NCBI GenBank assembly: GCA_008802785.1
Contig: VUYT01000023.1
Span: 245,150-309,149 of the forward strand
Reading direction: 5' to 3'
Source: Symmetrospora coprosmae
Lineage: Eukaryota > Basidiomycota > Cystobasidiomycetes > Symmetrosporaceae
DNA length: 64,000 bases
A program made the translations under genes and the position numbers. The notes under the pieces were generated by a model. The model searched no databases. It was not told where the DNA came from and saw only the letters and a program-made list of their open reading frames with translations. Shown here piece by piece: positions 1-12,224 of this stretch (within the stretch, counting starts at the first letter, position 1; every line of letters starts with the position of its first letter).

Positions 1-225
1 GTTGCGTGGAATGCAAATGCCTTCACAATGTCGAGCATTGCGACCTGTTGCGACCTGTGCGGGGTCAGAAAGTGTCAGTATCGGAAAGTGCCACGAGTAG
101 CAGGCAGCGGACCGGACATGGAAAGAGCCGGAAAGAGGGGATTCCATCATAGCTGCGTATTGTAGCACACAACAAGCGCCCCGTTCTGCAGTGCTTCTGA
201 TTGTTCAAGCTGCTTCTGCAGCCTC

Positions 226-874
226 TTAGTTCTTCTTCTTCTTCTCCTTGCTGGGACCAGCTTTCGCTGCTCCATCTCCCTTCCCGCCCTTCGAGCCGCC
301 GCCCGTGACCTTCTGCAAGCCGGACTTCAGACCGGACTTGAGAAGCTCGCCGATATCCTTGGTGCCGGCGGTCGTCTTGGGGGCCGCCGCCTTGGTGCTG
401 GCGGTCTTCTTGACCTTTGCCGGGCTGGGGTCGAGGAGAGTGAGGTCGCCGTCGTCTGAATCGTCTTCCACATCGCTGTGGGTGCGCTTATTGGCTGAAC
501 CTTTGTCCTTTTTGGTACCGGCAGCGGCAGGAGCGCTAGCCGCGACAAGCTTGAGAAGCTCCTCGTTTTCCTGCGCGGCCGGGTAAATAGCGAGGCAGCA
601 ATCAGAGCCGCGGGGAAACAATGAGATCAGCGGGGCACGCGAACGGCGAACAGGCGCGCAAACAAGGAAACAGCACACGCGTCGTACTTACCTCTGTCAC
701 GCTGATGCTGAAGTCCAGCAGGAGCAGCAGGATCTTGGCGAGCTCAAGCTGCTCCTCCTCGTCGAGCTCCCCCTTCTCGGCCGCGGGATGCAGCACAGTC
801 GCAGTCTCCAGGAAGGCGGCGAGAGCAGCCTTGCGCTCCTGAGGCAGGGCGATGGACGTCAGCAACGCACGCAT
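226..874 (-). CDS. Small basic/acidic protein of unknown function, 175 aa
   Basis: Two exons, 874-692 and 570-226, give 175 aa. The donor is GTAAGT and the acceptor GCGCAG, and the 121-nt intron is in phase 0. I chose the ATG at 874 because the better-placed upstream ATG (about 920) soon meets a stop in its own frame. The N-terminal 60 residues look helical and Leu/Glu-rich (DEEEQLELAKILLLLLDF). The rest is low-complexity: an acidic patch (DVEDDSDDGDL) followed by Lys/Ala/Gly-rich sequence ending in KEKKKKN, as in nuclear or nucleolar proteins. I do not recognise a family. The next gene downstream on the same strand order is the dipeptidyl aminopeptidase, whose end lies 236 bp away. The function is unknown, and the nuclear location is only an inference from charge. 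Confidence 0.65.
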
Positions 875-1110
875 GCTGCTTCAAGGTGCTGCCTCAAGGT
901 CACGGTGGTCTTGGGCGCCATTGTGTGCGTGGTGATGCAGTTGGGTGGGAGCTGGAAGACAGGCGGTGGCAAAAGCGGCCAGCCAATCGGCTAGCGTCGG
1001 CTAGACAGCACCACCCAGCGGGACCTGCGAGACATGAGGACACGAGAGTAACAATATAGCAACAACAGTACACTCGCACACACTGCTTCGCACTGCTCGT
1101 CTATGTCAGG

Positions 1111-4100
1111 TCATACTTCTTGTACGCCTTGTATACGCTGAGCCTTGCCCAAGTTCTCAACTAAGAAATCGGTCATTGTTCGATAGACGGCCATGTAGGC
1201 ATTTCGAACGCCCATGTTATGCGCTGAATCTGTGAACATCCTGAAGCGAAACCGATTGATGCCGGCATATGTGAGGCGGTCAAGAAGATCAGCGGTATTG
1301 GAGAAATGGACTGCGAGGGCGGGGGACGAAGAACCGATATCAGCGTGCTGCAGCAGGCGGACTTGCATTGGCGCGATTGCACTACTAGGCGTGGTGCTGT
1401 AACTCACCATTGTCGTCGCCTGATCCGTGCATAAGTAGGAAAGCCGCGTGCCTGAATCCTTCCATCCTCGTCACTGCAGAAGCCGCGTAGCCAGCCTGAT
1501 TCGTGGCCAGCGTTCCCATGTATCTTTCTGTGAACACCGAATCGTAAAAGGTCCACGAAGTGACTGGAGCCACCGCGACCGCCGCGGCAATGATGCTCGA
1601 GTTGGTCTCGATGATCTTGCTCGCCAGAAAGCCGCCGTACGACCACCCCTGGAACCCGATACGCTTCTCGTCGACGTACGGCAGCTCTCCCCACAGCTTT
1701 GCAACAGCCAGCTGGTCTTCCACTTCGGCTTTGCCCAGCTGCCCGCGGATGACCGTCTTGAACGCCCGTCCCCGGAACCCGGTCCCGCGCCCGTCGATCT
1801 CGAGCACAATGTACCCGTACTCGGAGGCGAGGTAGTGCGAGTAGTCGAGCTTGAACCGCTCTTGCACCGTCTGCGAGTTGGGCCCGCCGTACGGCCGGAG
1901 CATGAGCGGGTACTGCGTCTGGCCGGAGGTGTCGAGGTGGGGCGGCGAGATGACGGCGACATTGACGGCTGCAAGAGGGCATCAGCCAAGTCGACATATA
2001 CGATGGATCCACACTCACAGACGTTGTTGACTTGCACCTCGTGGTACGTCGTCTTTGGGACGCGATACGTGGCCAGCGTCTCGTTGAGCATCCGGTTGTC
2101 TGTAATAGGGAACTCGAAAGTCCCCTCTTTGTCGTCTACCTTCTCGAGTCTCTGCCAGGGTAGGCCAGCGCGCTGGTTGAGCAGGTAGAAGCCGGCTTGC
2201 GGTGAGAACGACGTGCTGTAGAAGCCAGTCTCGGAGGTGTTGGTCAAAGGCGTCGGCGCAGGGGGCTGCTTCCTGTCCTTGAGGGCGACAACGTCTGCTG
2301 GAGAAGGGAGAGGGATGCTGTACAGGTGCCTCTGAATAGACGGATTGCTCGCGATAAAGTATCTGGAGGCGCAACGTCAGCGCTGCTCAGGCTCCATGTG
2401 AACAGAACCCCTCACATAAGCTTCCGCTCGATATCGACCGCCTGGACACCCCCGTCAATCTCCCACTCGCCACTCGTGAGGAAGAGCGGCTCCTTCTCGT
2501 TGGCAGGCGAGAAGAGCGCGATGTGCGAGTATCCGCTGCTGTCGGGCACTATGTCGAGGTACCCTTCGGGAAGAGTGCCGGCCGCGCTCGACGACGCAGA
2601 GAATGCATCAATGCCGTGGACGTACTGCCCCGTCTCTGCCCATCCACCGTCCAGCTTGACCCAGTCCGTGTCGCGCGTGACGACCCCTCCCCTTATTCCA
2701 GATGACGCCGCCTCGGCAAAATCAAAGTGTGCCGCGCGCTCGCGTGACGCTGCTCGGTCCGTCTCCTTCACGATTAGATCGTTGGTGCCTACCCACGCCA
2801 CCTCTGTCACAACGCGGTCTGCGATATCCATGGGGTCTGCGAAGAGGAGCTCCTGCGTCGCCTGTACGGTGTCGTTGGTGGCATGATAGACATCGAGATC
2901 GAACGAGTGCATCCTGACACGAGGGTTTGGCGCTGCGGGCGAGTCGTCAGCTTGGCGAGCACCTGGTTGACAGAAAGGGGCAACCTACTGCCCGGCTTGG
3001 GATACCGCATCTCGTAGTTCTCCGGATACTGTGCAGCACCGGGTGCGAATCTGTTCTTGTTGTAGATGGGAAAGCTGTATACCCGGACGTCCGACTCGTC
3101 GAACGAGAGGAAGACGAGCTTGCGTCCGTCTGGAGCCCACCACGTTGCGCTGTCGGCGGCAAAGACCTCCTCCTCGTACACCCAGTCCGGGATGCCGTTG
3201 AAGACCGTCTCATTGCCGGTGCTCGTAACGCGGATGGCTTCTCCGCGCGCGCCGTCTCCGCTGCCGGGCACGGAGATGTAGAGATCGTTCTGGTGCACGT
3301 AGGCGATGCTGTGTCCCTGCGGCGCCCACGTCGCGAACGCCGTGCGCGCCGGGAAGGTCGGCTCTATCAAGGGCGCAGTGGTGTGCGCGTGCAGGTCGTG
3401 GATCCAGAAGTTGGAGCGCGAGCTGTGCCGCCACACCTGCTCGCGGGCGGCGCCAAAGAGGATGTACCGCATGTCGTGCGAGACGGAAAAGGTCTGGTAG
3501 TCGAGCTGGATTCCCTCGCTGTTGAGCACGGCGGATCCGCGCACGAGCTCGCGCGAGCTGTTGGTCGTCAGGTCGTGCAGCATGATGCTGTTGTCGTGCA
3601 GGCGGTAAGAGTAGACGCCGTCGCCCGCTGCAGACAGACGTTTGCGGCGCGTCAGTTGGCGCAAGGAGCATTGTTCGAAGGAACGAGCGGACCACACCTT
3701 CTGCGAGCCAATCAATGTCGCGATGCTCCACTCGGAACGTCCCGTCAAACACGCTGTCGAACGTGAGCTTGTTCTTTGCGCCGAGGTAGACGTTGGCCTT
3801 GGTCGACAGCTTCTGACTGCCGGTGAAGAAGGCCGCTAGGACGACCACGACCAGGAGGAAGATGGTCGGAAGGACCAGGGTGCGCTGCGAGCAATGAGGA
3901 GCGGGTCAGCGTCAGCTTGGGTACTCGGGAAGCGGACGACGTGCCGGCTGCGTAGGTCCGCGCCGCGCATCTGCCCGGACGCGGTCCAGACGAGCACATC
4001 AGCGCACCTTCAAGACATTGTTCTCTGTCGACTGACTCGCGGCCTCGCCGCTGCCCCTCCTGGCCCATGCTGGCTGCTGGATGCCTGCTGCCTCCTTGTC

Positions 4101-4427
4101 CGCATGACGCCGGCTGTCCCTCGATGACCTCCCTTCCCTGCTCTTCCTCTTGAGCAGTGCCTCAACATCGGCGTCGGGATCAGCAGGAGCACCACTATTG
4201 CCATCGAAGGACGCCTTCTCATCGTCGCCGTCGCTGCTGTCGCTGTCCGAGCTCTCTGACTGGCGCCTGTCCCTCCTCAGAGCCCGGTGGAGTTCGGCCG
4301 GCATGAAGAGGCGCGGGCGGTGTTGCCCCCGCTGAGCGATGACATCCGACAGCTCGTACTGGCTTTCGTCGTCGACATGCAGAGTGGTGTCGCCGTCCTG
4401 CAGGGCTGCATATGCAGGAGGAGCCAT
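1111..4427 (-). CDS. dapB: Dipeptidyl aminopeptidase (DPP IV family S9B, type II membrane, vacuolar/Golgi type)
   Basis: Seven exons (4427-4008, 3884-3698, 3627-2989, 2932-2416, 2362-2019, 1968-1408, 1310-1111) give 955 aa. The family removes X-Pro/X-Ala dipeptides from protein N-termini. Order of parts: an acidic cytosolic tail; one membrane anchor at about 141-162 (LVLPTIFLLVVVVLAAFF), starting exactly at exon 2; a beta-propeller; and a C-terminal alpha/beta-hydrolase domain. The double-Glu substrate-gating motif DWVYEEEVFA sits at about 351-360. The triad is visible: Ser812 in GWSYGG, Asp888 in GSGDDNVH and His920 in FTDSAHNM. The splice at 2989/2932 restores the family motif YPKPGTPNPRV. 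The protein is somewhat longer than usual (about 800-920 aa) because of the Ser/Asp-rich tail. Whether it is the vacuolar (Dap2) or Golgi (Ste13) form cannot be told from the sequence. Confidence 0.93.
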
Positions 4428-4908
4428 CGCGATGGGCGCAACGAGAGGGACTCAGTTGAGAGCCTGGACGGAACTCTCGAAGCAGCAGCGACCGACGAGA
4501 TGCAGTTTGAAGATGATATTACTCCACTCCTCCGATAAGTCGAGCGCCTCGCCAAAGCTGCATATGCATGCAGAAAGCTCCTGCGCGCGCGCTTGACTGG
4601 CTGAGGTGTGCAGCAGTCAAGAAGCCTGGACCCACCGGGGATGCCCCCTTTGTCTCGGATCGCAAGCAGGACCCACCGACGGAAGATGATGCATTCTCGC
4701 GACTGGACTGTGCCACGCGAGCAATGCGAATGCGATGCGGACGCGGATGACGGATGCTCTGGACCCCCTTGTCCCCTGTCGCCTCCGTGGGGCCTGTCTC
4801 GTCTGCAGCCTGGCCTGACACTTGAAGCGGCTGCCCTCCCTCTCTCTCTCTCTCTCTTCTCTCGTCGACAGTCCTCGCATACGCGCAGTTCGAAATCACG
4901 CTTTCACC
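4428..4908. promoter_or_regulatory. Divergent promoter region, dipeptidyl aminopeptidase / type II membrane protein
   Basis: This is a 481-bp gap between two divergent start codons. A pyrimidine run of (TC) repeats at about 4838-4860 lies 50-70 bp upstream of the ATG at 4909, the usual place for a CT-rich block near fungal transcription starts. I saw no other element I could name. Confidence 0.5.
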
Positions 4909-5936
4909 ATGTCCGCACCTCTGGCCCGCTTCGACAGCGTCGCCAGCGACAAGCTCGTCGCGCCCGCTGCTCCTTCCAGCCAAGCATCGTCCACACACCC
5001 TGACAGCACCGCCATTGCAGCTGTGCCGACCATGTCGCACTCTGCTTATCCTGCTGTCCCACCTACCAGTCTCACCGCAGAGGGGCGAGAGCAGCAGGAG
5101 CATGATGATAAGCTCCGCCTCGAGCGGACCCAGACCCAGACGCATACCCAGCCGTACGACAGTCTCGAGGCCGCAGGCGGGACTGAGACCTGCACGTACA
5201 CCCTCTGCGGCAAGGAGAGGGTCTGGCGTGGCAAGGGAGGTGGAAAAGCCTGCTGCTTGCTTTTCAGCGTCCTCATCGGGCTCGCGATTGTCATCCTCGT
5301 CGGAATCTCTTTTGGCATCTCTGTCGGCGTCGAGAAGGGTCTGACTGGGTGAGGACATCCTATCCAATCTACTGCAGTATACCATGCCGCTGGAGCTGAC
5401 TGTCCGCTCGCCTGACACACAGAGACTTCTTCTGGACTCCCGGACACTCGCGCCTCTTCCGCATCTGCGAGTCCCCCTCGACCTCGTCCAAGCCATTCCA
5501 GGTGCACACTTGCAACGTCTTCCGCCCTGGTCAGTCTCTCGACGCTGCGCCCGTGCACGCATTCGTCGAGGGCGTGCGCACCTGGGACAGCTACGGCGCC
5601 GCGACGCCCGGGCGCGCAATCCGGACCGAGGCCTTCCGCCTCGACGCTCTGCTCCTCAACGAAGGGCTGCGCTGCTCGCCTCGTCCCGGGTCGGCCGACA
5701 ACGGCGTAGGCGCACTGCAGCCCGCTGCGCAGCTCGTCATCGGCGATGTCGGACAGACGTTCTTTGCCGGAAAGACCGCCGTTGCGTGCAATTACGACAG
5801 GATGGGCAGGAACACGCAGCAGTATTGTGCGAGGTATGGGGATGGAGGACAGCTCAGCCCCGGGAAGGCGCACCCGCTGAGCATCAATCAGATCTTCGGG
5901 AGGCACTTCAACTGGACGTGCTCGTGGGTGGTCTGA
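4909..5936 (+). CDS. Putative type II membrane protein with Cys-containing lumenal domain, 317 aa
   Basis: Two exons, 4909-5348 and 5423-5936, give 317 aa. The ATG at 4909 follows ttcacc, a good context; an earlier in-frame ATG at 4822 lies before the CT tract and is less likely. The N-terminal 115 residues are Ser/Thr/Pro/Ala-rich and polar. One strong membrane segment follows at about 118-142 (LLFSVLIGLAIVILVGISFG), then a folded-looking C-terminal part of about 175 residues. That part has six Cys residues (RICES, HTCNV, LRCSP, VACNY, QYCAR, WTCSW) and an NWT glycosylation site. The topology suggests a signal-anchored protein with an extracytoplasmic Cys-bonded domain. I do not recognise the family and assign no function. 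Confidence 0.75.
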
Positions 5937-6366
5937 GGAGGGGCTAGCTGTGATCAGGCGAGGGGTCGTCGGACGGAATAAGGGTACAGGGCTTTGTCGG
6001 AGTAGTCTGTGGCGCTGCAAATGACGATCAGGTAGACCTCTCCCCACCGTTCTGACACGTCCCCGAACATCCAGGAGCCGTGTTCGACGCCTCTGCAGCT
6101 CGATTCTCGCTGTACTCGCAGGATCACATAGCCCTTTAGAGGGTCACCATGCTCTCAATGTAAACACAACCCTCTAGGCTGTTTGTCCCGACGCACGGCT
6201 TGGTGGCGAATTCTCCAGGGGTGTTTTGGCGCATCCAGTCGCGTTTGCGGTACCAGAACGGGAATGTGGCAGTGTTTGGATATGTGCCTTGTCTCTGTTC
6301 TGCTTCTGTACTGTGTACACGCTCTGTTGACCATTCTCTGCGTGTGCATTCGCGACTCGGCTCGCA
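5937..6366. other. Intergenic, 430 bp
   Basis: This is the 3' flank of the 317-aa gene and the 5' flank of the next gene on the same strand. I see no open frame worth calling and no repeat. Confidence 0.5.
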
Positions 6367-8811
6367 ATGATGGCGCCGTCCTCCAGCAGCAGCAGCAGCC
6401 AGATCAAGTCGCAGACGACGAAGCTGCCTTCGTTCAAGAGGAACAGCGGCGGCAGCGCATCCACGCAGAGCAGCAGTTCGCCGAAGAAGCTGGATCCTTT
6501 GGCCGGCCAGCTCGCCTACTCCGGCAAAGGCGAGAAGATCGCCTTCGTCTTGCTCGCCACGACCCTGTCGCGTCTCCGAGCGGGATCAGCACCTAAAGAC
6601 GCCCTTGCACCGCCCATTACGCTTCGCTCGCGCTATACGCGCAGCTACTTTGTGCAGCACGGTGGGAGGGGAGCGTCTTCGCACACGATCATCGAGCGTC
6701 TTTGAGTGCGCCGTGCGACTACGCTCGCGACTCTCCTGCACATCCTGACGCGTGCTTTCCCGCCCACCCGCAGCTCCGTCCGCCTCAATGATGATGTCCA
6801 CCAGCACGGCTTCTACTGCCGCTTCTGCGAGGACAGGATTCCAGGCGTGCCCTCGCACTTCTGCATCACCTCCCTCTTTCCGCACTTTTCCGACGGGGGT
6901 TGCCCTGTTCTATCTGCCCTCCCGCCTTCCGATCTCGACACCTTCTTAAACGCGCTCAGAGCCGTAGATCCCTCTACCGGACAAGAGCTCGAGGATGAGA
7001 GAGTGGCCAGAGAGCTGAAGAGGTGCGTGCTCTTTTCGCGCGGAGGTTGAGTGCGGTTAGCGAAAGGCTGCGAGACTGATTGATGCTGCCCCACTCTTGC
7101 AGGCAGGAGACCGCCATCAAGCGGACACGCGACCACTGCTCCGATGAGGAAGATGCAGACCACGACAAGCACCAAGACAATTCGGACTCGGGCGACTCGG
7201 AATACTTCGACGGTGACTACGAGAAGCAAGCCGGAGCCGGTTTTCACGAGGCTAGCGCGTCCGGCCTGCCCTGCTTCAAGGCGTCTTACTCCGGCCCAGC
7301 ATCGACATCCGGTGCTGGCCATCAAGCCGAGCAGCACTCAGCGGACACACTCGCAGGCCAACTCGCCCGCGTTGCCAGAAATTACAGCTCTACCGACAAA
7401 TACGAGTACCAGCCCGTCAAGTTGCTGTCGGATACACTCAATGAGCTCAGACGCGGCGTGCAGCCAAAGGACGCTCTCACCGCTCGCATTGCGCCCGCTG
7501 CGTCCAAGCTTAGGGGCTATGTGATCGATCTCGATGCTATGACCGAGGCGGACAAGCACGCTACTTGCCTGTGAGGGAGGGGCGCTTATCGGACGCGCGG
7601 ATTGCTCGCATGCTGACCTCGTACGCTCGTCGTCTCCTACAGTAACTCTTGCAACCGTCGGGCACACGTCTACGGCCATTACTGCCGGCTCTGCTTCAAG
7701 ATCTTGACACCTTCAAAGGTATTTGCCTTCGGAATGATGTGGCAGCACCTGAAGAGCGGTAGCTGCTCGGGCCTGCAGGGAGCCGACCTCGAGCTGTTCC
7801 TGAAGGCAGTAAAGGACGTGGACAAGCGCTTCTACGACCGGATCAACGTGGCTCATACGAGCGACGCGTCGAAGATGTCAAAGAAGAGCGGCAAAGCGAG
7901 AAAGAAGGCGCGCACTTCGCCCGCCATTTCAGCTCGGCCGGACGACGAGCGCGCTGGAGAAGAGCAAGCGAGGCAACCGGTCGCGTCTACCTCGACCTTG
8001 CTGCCAGCCGACGCCCCGCCTCAGCAATCTGGCCCAGTGCCCAACTGGCGGCAGATCGAGATGGACCTTACTTACGGCGACGGCGACGACGACGAGGACG
8101 ACGACGACGACAGCGGCATCGACTACAGCGCCAGCTTTTCTGCCTCTTTCGGCTTGGATGCGCTCTTCGGCGGGACGAAGGTCGAGAACACGAGCATGGG
8201 TGCTAAGCCGCCCCTTGTCGCGCCGCACCCGAACCCAGGCCCGCCACATCTGCACGTCAAAGAGCAGTCACCGGACTTTGACACGCTGCTGAAAGAGTCG
8301 GTCGAGATGCTCGAGCGGCAGACAAAGGCGAGCGGGAGTGCGGCTTCTTCGGCCTCACCACGGCCACTCCCACCGCAGGCCGTCCAGGTCGAAGCAGTCA
8401 AGAAAAGCGTGTCGCCTACACCGCTTGACGTCGACCACATCAAAGAGGAGGAGTCAATGCTCCCGCACGACCGCTACCTGCCCACGCCTCGCATGTCAAC
8501 GCCTCCTGCTGCTCGACCATCCGACCACGCATCGCTACCGCCTTCTCTTGAGCCATACTCCGACCTCCTCGGCGCCGCTGGCGTCACCTGCGCGGGCGAT
8601 CTGCTCGATCTGCGAAGCCTGCTCGCAAGCCGGGCTGAGCTCGATGACCTGCTCGAGCAGGTTCACAAGGTGAGCTTTGGTGAACAGGAGCAGAGTCCTG
8701 GCTGGCGCTGACGATCGTATGCATGCGTAGAACCACGGCCACCTCGATCCTTTGTCCACCTTGCAGAAGTTCAGGCTCAAGTCGGTACTCGCGGCTTTCC
8801 TGAGCCTTTGA
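6367..8811 (+). CDS. Protein with a tandemly duplicated Cys/His module, about 710 aa
   Basis: The proposed exons are 6367-6674 (end uncertain), 6774-7022, 7103-7570, 7643-8669 and 8731-8811. The last three junctions are clean GT-AG introns with CTGAY branch sites. The first junction is weak: keeping frame requires the poor donor GC|GTCTTC at 6675. The protein holds two copies of one unit. Copy 1 has LDPLAGQL, then PKDAL, then HGFYCRFC, then LFPHFSDGGC and DLDTFLNALRAVD. Copy 2 has ADTLAGQL, then PKDAL, then YGHYCRLC, then MWQHLKSGSC and DLELFLKAVKDVD. Each unit therefore ends in a CxxC...H...C pattern that could bind zinc. The C-terminal half is disordered and acidic (GDDDEDDDDDSG), with a predicted helix at the very end. 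I do not know this family; a chromatin or transcription role is only a guess. Confidence 0.6.
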
Positions 8812-8904
8812 CGGCCATGTCAGTTTCGTCAGACTGGGGTGTTGGTATGATCGTTACTATCACCAATACTGCTGTTGCCATCGCCCGTGTACACGACTTC
8901 CGCG

Positions 8905-11056
8905 CTATGCTCGCACATCTCCGCCAGCTGCAGAGGCAGCGCGGTTCCGTAAGAAGTCCTCGGTCGCATCGGTCTGCTCCTTCGCTTGTACAGCTTGGCT
9001 GTTCCAATCAATACTGTGTGAGCGTGAATGACTATCAGCGCGAGAGCCGTGCGCGAAGTTTGTGCAACAGGCCAGAGCCGCTCACCGAGCAGCAAAGAAA
9101 GTAGTGAGCGAGGCCAGACCGACCAAGCCAGTGACATGACCCGTCCAGAGACCCGTCAAACCCCACCCGTGGCGGAAAGCAAGGAAGAATCCCGCGGGCA
9201 TACCTGTCGGCACGCAGAGGTCAGCTTCCGGTTCCGCCAATACAGCACATACCAAGGGCGCTCACCAAGTAGCCAGTACGAAAACAGGTTGCTGCGTGCC
9301 GCCAGACCCTGCGAGATGCGTGAGGTATGGTCAGCTGCGAGCGACAGTGATGCGCTGCACCGGGCAGCTCTGCTCACTGCCAGTCCAGCTCCTCGCAGAA
9401 TGCCATATGAGGAGGCTGTGATGTCGTCGAAAAGCTGCAGCGAAGCGATCAGGGCCGCCTGGCGTGGTGCCAGTCTGTCAGCACAGGCTCCGCCCATGGT
9501 TCTGTCGATTCGGATGCTCTCACCACATTCGCGTACGCCGAGATGACTTCTGGGTCTTTGCTGAAGATGCTTCCGAGCTGGTGCCTGTAGAAGAAGATGA
9601 TGGAGGCGTTCGCAATGCCAATGGAGATGGAAAAGACCCAGGCGACCTTTGCGGCGAAGCGCGCCTCTCCCGGCCGCTGAGAACCTAAGCAATTGCCGCT
9701 GTGAAAAGTAGCGTGGTGAGCGAGGATAGTTATAGACCGCCCGAATCAGGTGACGACGACGTACACGCGGATGGAACTTGCCATCATCACGCCGAACGGT
9801 AATTGGTACGCAATGGCAGTTGTGAAGACTGTCGATCCCGTGTCAGCGTCTCGTGGAAGCAACACCTCAGCATCGCACTCACTGGCAATGCTGTTCGCAG
9901 CAAAGGCCACAGAGCCCAAGTAGCTGGAAGCGATCGATACGACATCCCAGGACCACCACTCCGAGCAGATGGTCGCACTGCCAGCGAGTGAAAGTCTTAT
10001 GACAGGGCCGAGGTCGTAGAAGATGGCCGTACTCCATCCACCCCATGCTGTTCGCGGCGCGAAGAAATAGCAGTACGAGACGATGATAGCACACTGTCGC
10101 GTGACTCTCGTCAGCTCGGGTATGTGCGAATACTTCGAGATAGCCGATCACCCACGGCGCAGACCTGGCATATGACGACAGCCACGGAAGGGCCAAGGAA
10201 TCCAATTCGCACAGAGTCGCTGCGGAATGCAGCATTTAGCTGCATGCTTGGGATGGAAAAGTTGTACGGTCACTGAAGTGGGACCAAGCTCACGGCCCGA
10301 TGGTGAGGAGGAACATCAGTCCCACACCGAGTGGACCGGTGATTAACGCGCACAGAGTCGTTACCTTCACCAAGCCTTGCGCAAAGAGCCATTTCTTGCA
10401 AAGCTCAAAGATGGCGACGAAAGGGAATTGAATGGAGATAACTGTACGTGAGGCATTGTGGTCAGTCTACATGTTACCGAGTGCCTGGCGCAGGCGTATC
10501 AAGCTCACCACGCAAAGCCTTCCCGGCCAATGCAGCAACGTATGGGTCCTGCCCAAGACTCAGCAAGATCCGCTCGCCGAACGACAGGATGATAGTAGCG
10601 GGGATGAGGAGGATGAAGATGAGCAAGCCGACTCGCTGGCAGTAGAGGGAAGTGAGCTTTGGATTGGACGAGCCGAACGACTGATTAGCGAGCGTGTCGA
10701 GGCTCGATGCCGGCCCGAAGATGATACCAGAGAAGACCAGCGTGGTCGCAGTAAGGTTTGCGATGCTCATCGCGTTCAGCTCCTTGGTGCCGAGATGGCC
10801 TACGAGCGCAACGGCCACCCCGTTCCCGCCGAACCTGGGAGCAGGCGATGTCAGCCTCGGTACATACGCATTGTCGCACGGAAACCTACTCCAGGACGTT
10901 GGTCACCCAGAGAGGGATCACGAGCTTCCACAGAGCGACAAGCTCGCCCAGCCAGGAATTCCGCTCCGTCGACTCGGGAGCGGAGGCCGCCGACTGGACC
11001 TCCTCGTCCCCGACGCGCGATGTCAAGAGCGGCCTACGCTCATCGTGCCCAGCCAT
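8905..11056 (-). CDS. MATE-family multidrug/toxin extrusion transporter, 498 aa
   Basis: Eleven exons (11056-10890, 10834-10509, 10441-10294, 10219-10165, 10093-9883, 9828-9765, 9698-9524, 9458-9378, 9308-9266, 9203-9086, 9013-8905) join in frame to 498 aa, a normal size. MATE proteins export cationic compounds in exchange for H+ or Na+ through 12 membrane helices. Family marks in order: FGGNGVAVALVGHLGTKEL, LDTLANQSFGS, SEWWSWDVVSIASSYLGS, AANSI, VGNCLGSQRPGEAR and LQLFDDITASSYGILRGAG. The C-terminal end FFAARIDWNSQAVQAKEQ matches the usual DWE..V.KA tail. Exons are as short as 43 nt. The gene is convergent with the duplicated-module gene (93 bp apart). Substrate unknown. Confidence 0.92.
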
Positions 11057-11335
11057 CGCGTCTGTGACAGCAAGATTCGGTGATAGACAAGACATGATTA
11101 GCAGAAGGAGCAAAGGAGACCGGCATCCTGCGAGATGCTCGCGGACTTTGTCGTGCGCCGTTTGCGCGGAGGTGGGCCGCGACAAAGCGCACACGGAGCT
11201 TTGCGGCTGGATTAGGGCCTCGCGGGAGGGGGTTTGTTTCACGATGGCTGCTCTGGTTACATGTATTATGCGGGACAGAGCGGATGTGCTTTTGATCTGT
11301 ATGCGGCGTACGCTTGTGTCCTTGACCTCTGGCTC

Positions 11336-11924
11336 TTACGCGTTGGTCTTCTGCTCTCCGGGAACGTTGGCGGTCTGCGGGGGACACATGTAGGGGCGCT
11401 TTAGCGAGCATCGCAAAAGGCCAGACCATACCGAGACGTACGGGTGCTCCGACGCCGACGTTTTGCTCGCCCTCCTTCGAGGGGAATGCACCTGCGTTCA
11501 TACGAACACCCGGGAGGCATTAGCGGGCAAGGCAAGCCCAGCACCAACGAGACGAGACGAAGCACGCACCAGATTTGTTTGCCGAGTTGTTGGTGATCTC
11601 GGTGATGCCGACGTTCGAGTCGCCAGAGTCAGACGCGACGGGGACGTTGAGCGGGTGCTGGGGTGCGCTGTCCTCGGAGTGCGAGCCCTTGCCCTGGGCT
11701 GGAACGGAGAGTGGGAGCGTCAGCCGAGCGACCACAGAGCGACACGCCGCACATATTGGGTCATCCTCACTGGATGCCTGCTCCTTGAGGAAGGCCTCGC
11801 TCGGCTGCAGCACGGCACAAGAATGCGATGGTTGTAGATCAGCAGCGATCCTCAATGGAGAGAGCCTTGACGAAGCACGAGAGGAGCGCACCTGCTGTCC
11901 TCCGGGTGTCTTGCTGTGGACCAT
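11336..11924 (-). CDS. Small disordered protein, 94 aa, five exons
   Basis: Exons 11924-11892, 11804-11771, 11698-11570, 11491-11442 and 11374-11336 total 285 nt. Every junction is GT-AG and the phases close (0,1,1,0). The donors include GTACGT and GTGAGG, and two introns have GCTGAY branch sites. The product is polar, rich in Ser, Asn, Gly and Glu, with no predicted folded domain (PGGQQPSEAFLKEQAS at the start, GVGAPTANVPGEQKTNA at the end). The repeated need for splicing to avoid stops, together with the consistent composition across exons, argues that it is real. I do not recognise it. It lies 279 bp upstream of the MATE start on the same strand. Confidence 0.55.
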
Positions 11925-12224
11925 TGTGTGCTTCTTTGTTAGTTTGTGTGTATATGTGCAGGGAGGTGCGTGTGCGAACTGTCAAGAAGCCAGGACGAGA
12001 AGCTCCGCTCTGAATTTGAAGCGCAATCAGGGAGACTGACGTCATCGGCGGGAAAAGACCGAACTCTTCAAAGGGCGAAACTTTGGCAAGCACAGGCGAC
12101 AGACAGTCGTGCAACTGCTAAATAGCGTGGTGTACATTCCAACCTCGCGCCAGGCGGCTCATGGCTGCGCTGCCAATACGGCAATCTTCCAGCCATCCGA
12201 CCAACCCCTGATGCACATCGCGCA
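11925..12224. other. Intergenic, 300 bp
   Basis: This stretch lies between the 3' end of capping protein alpha and the start of the 94-aa gene, so it should contain that gene's promoter. No recognisable element seen. Confidence 0.4.

Noticed and set aside
4519-5619. Minus-strand open frame of 366 codons
   Set aside because: It crosses a divergent promoter and lies antisense to the type II membrane protein gene; Arg/Ser-rich with no motif.
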